DNA from: a virus
DNA: 64,000 nt
Direction: 5' to 3' (one strand)
IMG/VR virus record: IMGVR_UViG_3300005264_000022
Span: 1 to 64,000 of that record
The translations under genes and the position numbers were made by a program. Below the pieces are notes generated by a model, which was given only the letters and a program-made list of their open reading frames with translations, searched no databases and was not told the DNA's origin. This document shows positions 58,488-64,000 of this stretch, in pieces (position 1 is the first letter of the stretch; each line of letters begins with the position of its first letter).

Positions 58488-58923
58488 TGTTACAGTTAAA
58501 ATAACGGATGATCAAACTAAACTAAATGAATTATTAGCTATGAATGGAACTAATATTGAAATAGCGGTTGGATTATTTAGCGAATCAGACCCCGAAGCTA
58601 CATTGAAAGGTCAATATAACGAGCAACACACTCCTAGTCCAAGTAAAACTATAGTTCCAAAAAGACCGTTTATAGAACCTACTTATATAGCTAACGAGAA
58701 GTGGTTAATAAGAATGGTGAAATTTGAATTAAAGAAGGGGAAACATCCTCACATATTCTTAACTCACCTTATGGAGCAAATGGTTATGAAGGTTAAACAT
58801 AGAATAAATATGGGACACTTTAAAAAGTTAGCTCCATCTACTATCAAAAAGAAAGGTCATAATTTGCCATTGAAGGACACTATGCAAATGTATAACGCTA
58901 TTAAGTCTAGGAGGATAAAATGA
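58480..58923 (+). CDS. head-tail connector / tail completion protein
   Basis: 147 residues from ATG 58480. The segment TIVPKRPFIEPTYIANEKWL (a PxRPFl-type motif) followed by a helix, and LAPSTIKKKGHNLPLKDTMQ near the end, match the phage virion morphogenesis/gpG-gp10-like family (KRPFL ... APxTxxRKG ... LxDTGxL). Connects head to tail. Confidence 0.65.
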   Translation: MANVTVKITDDQTKLNELLAMNGTNIEIAVGLFSESDPEATLKGQYNEQHTPSPSKTIVPKRPFIEPTYIANEKWLIRMVKFELKKGKHPHIFLTHLMEQMVMKVKHRINMGHFKKLAPSTIKKKGHNLPLKDTMQMYNAIKSRRIK

Positions 58924-59267
58924 TGCAATTTAAAATGAAGCCCTTACTAGATAAAACTAAAATAGAATATATAATTACTAGAAGTAGCCAAACATTGGTT
59001 AATGGTATGCCTGTGAATTCGATTGAACCATTTAATACATACTTAACTGTTACTAATGCAAAAAAGGAAGATATGGATAGTATTGGAACTGGTAATCATT
59101 TAGGCAGTTTATTAAAGGTTAGAATACTCATAGAAGAAATTAATCAGATAAAGCTTGGAGATAAATTCGAGTTCGATAATGATACCTATGAGGTAACTAG
59201 AAAAAGACCTTATCAGAATGGGACTGCCGACTTTAGAATATTCTATGCTGGATTGGAGGGGAGTTAA
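58920..59267 (+). CDS. head closure / neck protein candidate
   Basis: 115 residues, beta-rich, ends with TYEVTRKRPYQNGTADFRIF. Overlaps both neighbours by 1-4 nt. Role by order in the operon. Confidence 0.5.
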   Translation: MMQFKMKPLLDKTKIEYIITRSSQTLVNGMPVNSIEPFNTYLTVTNAKKEDMDSIGTGNHLGSLLKVRILIEEINQIKLGDKFEFDNDTYEVTRKRPYQNGTADFRIFYAGLEGS

Positions 59268-59794
59268 TGGTAGATATAAATGTATTGAGTGCAGATTTCT
59301 ATAATGAATTGATAAATAAAGTTAGGATCACCGACATTCAAATATTAGCAGAGCATACTATGTATAATATACTTCAAGAAAATCTATCTTTTCCGAGAAT
59401 AATTCATGGGGTGACAGGTGTGTTCGATGATGATTATAACTATGCTAGTGATTATGAATACAATGCGGTAGATGATGTATTAGATAGAACAATAATAACT
59501 GTACCTAAAGTTGCATATAGGTTTTCCATTTTTGCAGATGACTACTCTGCCTCGGAAGTATTCAACACAATAAATAAAATTCATAGATATTTTTCTAATG
59601 ATTATATAAAACATTTAGATGGAAATATAGAGGTTATAAATACTTCTAGCATTATTTCTAGTATAGTGGAAAAAAATGACCAAGCTATTGTCGGGTGGTA
59701 TTTCACAATGGACTTTAGAATGGAAGATACAATGATAATACAAACTGATTATGCGACATCCATAGGAGATGTTGATATAAATTTAAAAAACTAA
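59267..59794 (+). CDS. tail terminator / neck protein candidate
   Basis: 175 residues; a central VPKVAYRFSIFADDYSASEV strand and VGWYFTMDFRMEDTM near the end recall the neck terminator (gp12-like) group. Directly precedes the sheath gene, the usual place for a tail terminator. Confidence 0.5.
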   Translation: MVDINVLSADFYNELINKVRITDIQILAEHTMYNILQENLSFPRIIHGVTGVFDDDYNYASDYEYNAVDDVLDRTIITVPKVAYRFSIFADDYSASEVFNTINKIHRYFSNDYIKHLDGNIEVINTSSIISSIVEKNDQAIVGWYFTMDFRMEDTMIIQTDYATSIGDVDINLKN

Positions 59795-59805
59795 AGGAGG
59801 GTTAA

Positions 59806-60795
59806 ATGGCGGAAATAATCAAGATAAATTTTGAAGATAGGACTACACCTATTACTCAGGCTGGGTTAAATAAGATATTAGTTTTCACAAAGGAAAAGGC
59901 GGTGGCTTATATGGAGGGCGATGAGATTGCAACATTTAGTGGGTTAACTTCATCAGATGAGGCTTATAAGTCTATCTCAGCTATATTATCACAAACAAGT
60001 CAAACGGTGGCATTATATGGAGACTTAGAAACATTAGATGTAGAGGCTTCACTAACAACAGTTGGTGGAAGAGATTTCTTCTTCATAGTTCCAGTAGGAT
60101 TTGATACGGCAGAGTTGACGTCAATCTCAACATGGTGTGCTTCAAATGATAGAATGATGATATGTACACCAGCATATGACACATCAGTAGCTAATATTAT
60201 AGCATTAGGAACTGCTATGGCTAGTGAAAACTCTGGGATATTTGCTCATATAGGAACTCCCGAATCTGCACAAGTGTATTTAGCAAGTGGAATTTGTGGG
60301 TTATTAGCTCCAAAAGATCCCGGATCTGCAACATGGGCTTTAAAAACACCTAATACTATAACAGTAAATGAATATGCTCCTGCCGATGAAACATTATTAT
60401 TAGCGGATAATATTAATATATTTACTGAAGAATATGGTAGAGGTATTACACAAGATGGTACTGCAACTAATGGCTCATACTTAGATATAACTAGAGCTAA
60501 ATATTGGTTAAGATATAGATTGCAAGAAGAATTAGCATTATTGTTTATGAATAGAGATAAAGTTCCATTTACAGTAGTAGGGCAAACGCTAATAAAAAAT
60601 GCAATCCAAAAGGTGATAAATGTAGCAGACAGAATGGGGATATTGGTAGAAGAAAAAACTGCTGTATTAGTTCCCGACCCCGATGTGTTATTAACAAATG
60701 ATAAAGCTAATAGAGTATGGAATGGAATAGAAATTGAGACTACTGTACAGGGAGCTGTCCATAGTATCAGTTTGAAAATAATCCTTTCAGTATAA
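59806..60795 (+). CDS. tail sheath protein (DUF3383-like)
   Basis: 329 residues. AEIIKINFEDRTTPITQAGL, a Rossmann-like middle (DFFFIVPVGFDTAELTSIST), then SYLDITRAKYWLRYRLQEEL and a C-terminal IKNAIQKVINVADRMGILVE with TVQGAVHSISLKI: the DUF3383 sheath pattern. Makes the contractile sheath, so the phage is a myovirus. Confidence 0.78.
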   Translation: MAEIIKINFEDRTTPITQAGLNKILVFTKEKAVAYMEGDEIATFSGLTSSDEAYKSISAILSQTSQTVALYGDLETLDVEASLTTVGGRDFFFIVPVGFDTAELTSISTWCASNDRMMICTPAYDTSVANIIALGTAMASENSGIFAHIGTPESAQVYLASGICGLLAPKDPGSATWALKTPNTITVNEYAPADETLLLADNINIFTEEYGRGITQDGTATNGSYLDITRAKYWLRYRLQEELALLFMNRDKVPFTVVGQTLIKNAIQKVINVADRMGILVEEKTAVLVPDPDVLLTNDKANRVWNGIEIETTVQGAVHSISLKIILSV

Positions 60796-60828
60796 ATAGA
60801 ACGTAAATTGACGGAGGTGTTTAGATAA

Positions 60829-61224
60829 ATGGCAAAACAATATAATCCAAAAGATGTACTTTGTCTAGTAGATGGTGAGATAATTGAAGGATATGGTACT
60901 GATACATTTATAGAGTGTAGTATGGCAGAGGACAAGAATACATTGACTATTAGTAATGATAGCGAAGGTACTTTTAATAAAAATCCAAATCATAGTGGAA
61001 CTATAAAATTAACTTTAATGCATAACTCTGATTCAGTAGAGATATTAAATTTATTAACTTTAGTAAATGTTCCTTATGCCATCTCAATATATGATAAAAA
61101 TATGATATCGGGAAAAGCTTTGGCATATGGGTGTATGTTAAAGAAAAAGCCAGACTTAGTTAGAGCTAAAGAGGTTGGGACAATAGAGTTTGAATATATA
61201 TGTGAAAAATTAGTGCTATATTAA
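60829..61224 (+). CDS. tail tube protein (DUF3277-like)
   Basis: 131 residues: DVLCLVDGEIIEGYGTDTFI, GTFNKNPNHSGTIKLTLMHN, then YGCMLKKKPDLVRAKEVGTI. The NxSGxIxLxL strand and the order after sheath fit the myoviral tube. RBS GGAGG. Confidence 0.75.
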   Translation: MAKQYNPKDVLCLVDGEIIEGYGTDTFIECSMAEDKNTLTISNDSEGTFNKNPNHSGTIKLTLMHNSDSVEILNLLTLVNVPYAISIYDKNMISGKALAYGCMLKKKPDLVRAKEVGTIEFEYICEKLVLY

Positions 61225-61239
61225 AATGATGGAGGATAT

Positions 61240-61981
61240 GTGAATATGGGAATGGTAGAGAAATTAAAATTAAAAGAAGGTAAATACTTAGACATTACGG
61301 TTGGTAAGAGCGAACTAGCCATGAAAGTCCCCACTACAAGAGAAATAATTAGAATGGAATCAAGCAACACTACTATTGATGGCAATGTTGATGTAGCAAA
61401 ATATATAGAAGGTATATGCAAATTCATAGTTCCAAAAAGGGAAATAAATGATTTATGTGAAGTCCCATCTGAAGTGGAGTTGAATTTAGGTGAAAAGGTT
61501 ATAACTCTAAAAGGTATAACTGCTAAAAAGGCTTTGAAAATTATATCAGACTCGGCTAAGATTGAAAAAGATCCAAAAGATCCAACTAGTATAATTCTAA
61601 GACCTAATACAGAGGGAATGTTAGATGCAATATTAGACTTAGCAGAGGAAAAGGTTGATATAGATGACCTTAAATATAAAGAAGTTATGCAAATACCTAA
61701 TCTATTTCAAGAGAAGATTGAGGTGGGTACATTAATAGATGTGTACAATTTCTTTCAAGAGAATTTCCAAGCCTAAGTATACCTTAAAAAATGGATATGA
61801 TCAAGAAATTATTGATATAGATAGATACAAGATAAATTTAGAGAAATCTCCCGAAGAAATGATTATATATAAAGTAGGGGAGGCATTTGGATTAGATAAA
61901 GCTAACGATATGACCCTAGACGAGCTTTACAATGCTTTTGCTTATATATTAATAACAAATGAAAATAAAACAACAGAATAA
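61240..61981 (+). CDS. tail assembly chaperones, joined by programmed frameshift
   Basis: The first frame (61240-61776, 178 residues, ends FQENFQA) overlaps a second frame (to 61981) whose product KPKYTLKNGYDQEIIDIDRY ... LDELYNAFAYIL has no ribosome-binding site of its own. This is the conserved gpG/gpGT arrangement before the tape measure gene. The second frame is +1 (equal to -2). The overlap 61739-61776 contains CTTTC, where a Phe tRNA could slip +1, and the zero-frame stop GCC-UAA. Both products act as tape-measure chaperones. Confidence 0.75.
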
Positions 61982-62008
61982 GGGGCTGAGATGCCCTTAT
62001 TTTTTTAG
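61977..62008 (+). terminator. terminator-like hairpin before the tape measure gene
   Basis: AATAAGGG / CCCTTATT, 9 nt loop, seven U; the stem includes the stop codon of the chaperone extension. Confidence 0.7.
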
Positions 62009-62025
62009 AAAAAAGGTGGTGAGAT

Positions 62026-64000
62026 ATGGCAGTTGAAACAATCAGAGACTTGGCATTTGCAGTAAGTTTAAAAATGAATATAGCTGGGTTGAAGACTGCA
62101 AACAACCAAGTTACCAAATTTAAGAATAATGTAATAAAAATGACTAGAAGTGTGAATAAAAACATAGGGCTAGTCAATAAGAATATAAATGGTATTAAAA
62201 CATTCAAAGCCGTCAATAGAATAAATAAAATTGGAGAGGCTATAGATAAGATAAAGAATAAGTCTATTCCAATAGGGGTAGCTCCAACAGGAGGAGGTAG
62301 TAGTAAGCCTGATCCTGCATTTAAAGGTAAAAAAGGTAATGCAGTATATGGGACATCTCCATTTGGATACCAATTAAACAGACTTAACGCTATGGTATTA
62401 ACTAGTACAGGATTGGCACTAGCAGGAATAAATATGTTACAACTTAAAGGATTAAAGAGCAAAGCACAAGGATTAAAAACTAGCAAAGACATTTTATCTA
62501 ACTTAAACAAGCAAAAGTCTGCATACGGCTCTCTGAGGAAGAATTTAAAGAGTGTAAGAGATTTGCTAGGTCAAGCTAAATATCAAGCTCTAGGTGGGGC
62601 TAAGGGTATCACAAACATGGCTAAGGCATCTATGAGTTTATTTGCTACTATGAAGATGATAAGAGGTATGTTTAGAGTCGGAAACAAAGCAATAGAAGAA
62701 TATAAATATAGAATGGAAGGATTAGTAAGAGAGGAAACTTTCTTTGCAAATGCTTTGAAATATAGAGAACAAACAGTAGAGGGAATGACTAAATCGGGAG
62801 CTAAAAACTTTAGAGAGTTTAAAAAAGCTAGTGCAGAGTCGCTAATAGATGCTAGAAAAAATGTTAGAGCCGTTGCCGAAGAAGGAGTTCTCTCTGCTAG
62901 GTCTCTACACGTTGCCGTTGGACAGATGGCTTCATTCCAAATAGATACGGATGCTTGGTTTGGTGGAAAGAATGGTGAGAGAAATATAGGATTAATAGCC
63001 GATTTGGCAGCATCTGTATTTGGAGCTACCGCATCAAAAGACAATATGATAAGACTAGCTAATATGCTAGGGAAATCTAGTGCTATGAATTTGTTTGGAC
63101 AACTCCAAAGAAATGGTATTGTGTTTACAGACTTACAGAAAAAGACAATAAGAACTGGAAATGAAACTGAAAAACTCAGTGCTATAATGGAAGGATTAGA
63201 GCAGAACGTTGGCGGATTAAACAAGGAGATGTCTAAGAGTGCAATCGGTGCTTACTATAGACAAATACATAAGACAGAGAGTGCTATGGGTAAGTTAGGG
63301 GAAACTACAATCAGAATTAAAACATCATTTATTAAATTATATAATGCTATATTCCCAATGATAAGTGGGACAATAGAAATGTTTGCACCAATGTTAGCGA
63401 TTGTGGCGGATAGTGTATCATTATTATTCAATGCGGTCAATTCATTAAATCCCGTTCTGTTAAAATTACTAGGAACATTCCTTGCATTAAAAATAGCAAT
63501 GCCGTTGGCGAATGTATTGTTTGGGAAACTAGGAAAGACAATATTAGGGTTTTTTGGGATATCATTGAATGTAACTAATAGTGGAATGGCTAAATTATTC
63601 ACATCTGTAAATAGTGGTGCGACTAAAATGTTTAATCCAATAAAGAAAGTGTTCGGTAGGATGCCATTATTTATGAAGACAGGATTTACAAAAATGTTAG
63701 CACCATTTAGAATTTTCATTACTGCTATACAAGGAATATTAACATTCTTTGGAATAACTGTTAGTACTGCATTTCTACCAGTAACACTAATAATTATAGC
63801 ATTAGGTTTAGTAGTTCAAGATTTATGGACAGTATTTCATGGTGGAGAAGGTTATACAAAAGGACTGGTAACTCAATTTAAAAATTTATGGGAGAACTTA
63901 AAACCTCTAAGAGAGGAAACTAGTAGATTATTTGAAGCATTGGGTGGAATGGATACTGTAAAGGCTATATTTGAAGGTATCTTTGTTGCATTTATATCGC
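62026..64000 (+). CDS. tape measure protein (partial)
   Basis: Open for 658 codons to the window edge from ATG 62026 (GGTGGTG upstream). Repetitive helical N-part (NQVTKFKNNVIKMTRSVNKN), then a hydrophobic region with several membrane-like helices (FLALKIAMPLANVLFG, TAFLPVTLIIIALGLVV). It sets tail length. Two long minus-strand frames under it are its shadows. Confidence 0.85.
   Translation, partial: MAVETIRDLAFAVSLKMNIAGLKTANNQVTKFKNNVIKMTRSVNKNIGLVNKNINGIKTFKAVNRINKIGEAIDKIKNKSIPIGVAPTGGGSSKPDPAFKGKKGNAVYGTSPFGYQLNRLNAMVLTSTGLALAGINMLQLKGLKSKAQGLKTSKDILSNLNKQKSAYGSLRKNLKSVRDLLGQAKYQALGGAKGITNMAKASMSLFATMKMIRGMFRVGNKAIEEYKYRMEGLVREETFFANALKYREQTVEGMTKSGAKNFREFKKASAESLIDARKNVRAVAEEGVLSARSLHVAVGQMASFQIDTDAWFGGKNGERNIGLIADLAASVFGATASKDNMIRLANMLGKSSAMNLFGQLQRNGIVFTDLQKKTIRTGNETEKLSAIMEGLEQNVGGLNKEMSKSAIGAYYRQIHKTESAMGKLGETTIRIKTSFIKLYNAIFPMISGTIEMFAPMLAIVADSVSLLFNAVNSLNPVLLKLLGTFLALKIAMPLANVLFGKLGKTILGFFGISLNVTNSGMAKLFTSVNSGATKMFNPIKKVFGRMPLFMKTGFTKMLAPFRIFITAIQGILTFFGITVSTAFLPVTLIIIALGLVVQDLWTVFHGGEGYTKGLVTQFKNLWENLKPLREETSRLFEALGGMDTVKAIFEGIFVAFIS

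Noticed and set aside
60246-60935. 229-codon minus-strand frame
   Set aside because: Antisense shadow of the sheath gene; no start signals and a composition typical of reversed AT-rich coding DNA.
62583-63719. Long minus-strand open frames (213 and 154 codons)
   Set aside because: They lie antisense to the tape measure gene, are Pro/Leu/Ile-rich shadows of its codons and have no ribosome-binding site.
1-64000. CRISPR array, integrase, attachment site, lysogeny module
   Set aside because: No regularly spaced repeats and no recombinase motif found; Rha, AntA and KilA-N genes alone do not show lysogeny.
1-64000. Alternative genetic code (UGA read as Trp)
   Set aside because: TGA is used as a stop at several secure gene ends (for example the endolysin ATGA overlap) and Trp is encoded by TGG in conserved motifs.

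Overview
The window is a 64 kb piece of a low-GC, virulent-type tailed phage with a contractile tail (myovirus). It is not a complete genome: an unfinished small gene runs off the left edge and an open tape-measure gene runs off the right edge. Evidence for a phage: large terminase, portal, scaffold-like protein, major capsid protein, tail sheath, tail tube, frameshifted tail assembly chaperone, a phage replisome and an endolysin. AGGAGG ribosome-binding sites, near-consensus TTGACA/TATAAT promoters and AGA/ATA-rich codons fit a host in the low-GC Firmicutes, Fusobacteriota or Mollicutes; the sequence does not decide which. I saw no integrase, no lysogeny repressor that I could recognise, no att site and no CRISPR array.

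Layout. From 1 to about 42.6 kb almost every gene is on the minus strand, in short operons each led by a vegetative promoter. From the left these are: a GT4-like glycosyltransferase, a nucleotidyltransferase core, FolD, ATP-dependent DNA ligase, a small insulated cassette of beta-rich proteins under a late-type promoter (6.6-7.7 kb), a PcfJ-like protein, a GH108 endolysin, metallopeptidase-like proteins, a metallophosphoesterase, a DnaE-type polymerase, an AUU-started methyltransferase, dUTPase, a RuvC-like nuclease, an intein-bearing class II ribonucleotide reductase, primase, DnaB-type helicase, three DNA methyltransferases, a P-loop ATPase, a possible ssDNA-binding protein, a RecB/Cas4-like nuclease, an HU-like protein, antirepressor-type proteins, and two paralogous Rep_3-like initiators at the extreme right of this arm.

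42.65-43.21 kb is the divergent control region. It holds short repeats next to the leftward promoter, a perfect 17 bp tandem duplication, a 12 bp inverted repeat and a rightward consensus promoter; beside the two initiator genes it is the best replication-origin candidate. To its right, on the plus strand, comes a run of small early proteins (many Cys-rich), a UvrD-like helicase, and then 1.26 kb without protein genes (47.91-49.17 kb). That stretch has two strong promoters, a dense set of hairpins, tRNA-like modules and one clean tRNA-Trp with encoded CCA. In size and setting it resembles the giant ornate phage RNAs (GOLLD/ROOL class), but homology could not be tested here.

After this come a Rha/KilAC protein, a DUF2829 protein (Tad2 anti-Thoeris family), a small-terminase candidate and terL. 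terL is split by two ORF-less group I introns, one inside the Walker A codons and one just before Walker B. A terminator and a late promoter then lead into portal, scaffold, decoration, capsid, connectors, sheath, tube, chaperone (+1 frameshift) and tape measure.

A 30 bp late promoter motif occurs three times (47.9 kb +, 53.55 kb +, 7.7 kb -). It links the non-coding RNA region, the capsid operon and the isolated minus-strand beta-protein cassette into one predicted late regulon. Several genes are broken or recoded: the polymerase C-terminus, an HNH endonuclease, an alpha-CTD mimic with an in-frame ochre codon, and an A7 slippage site.
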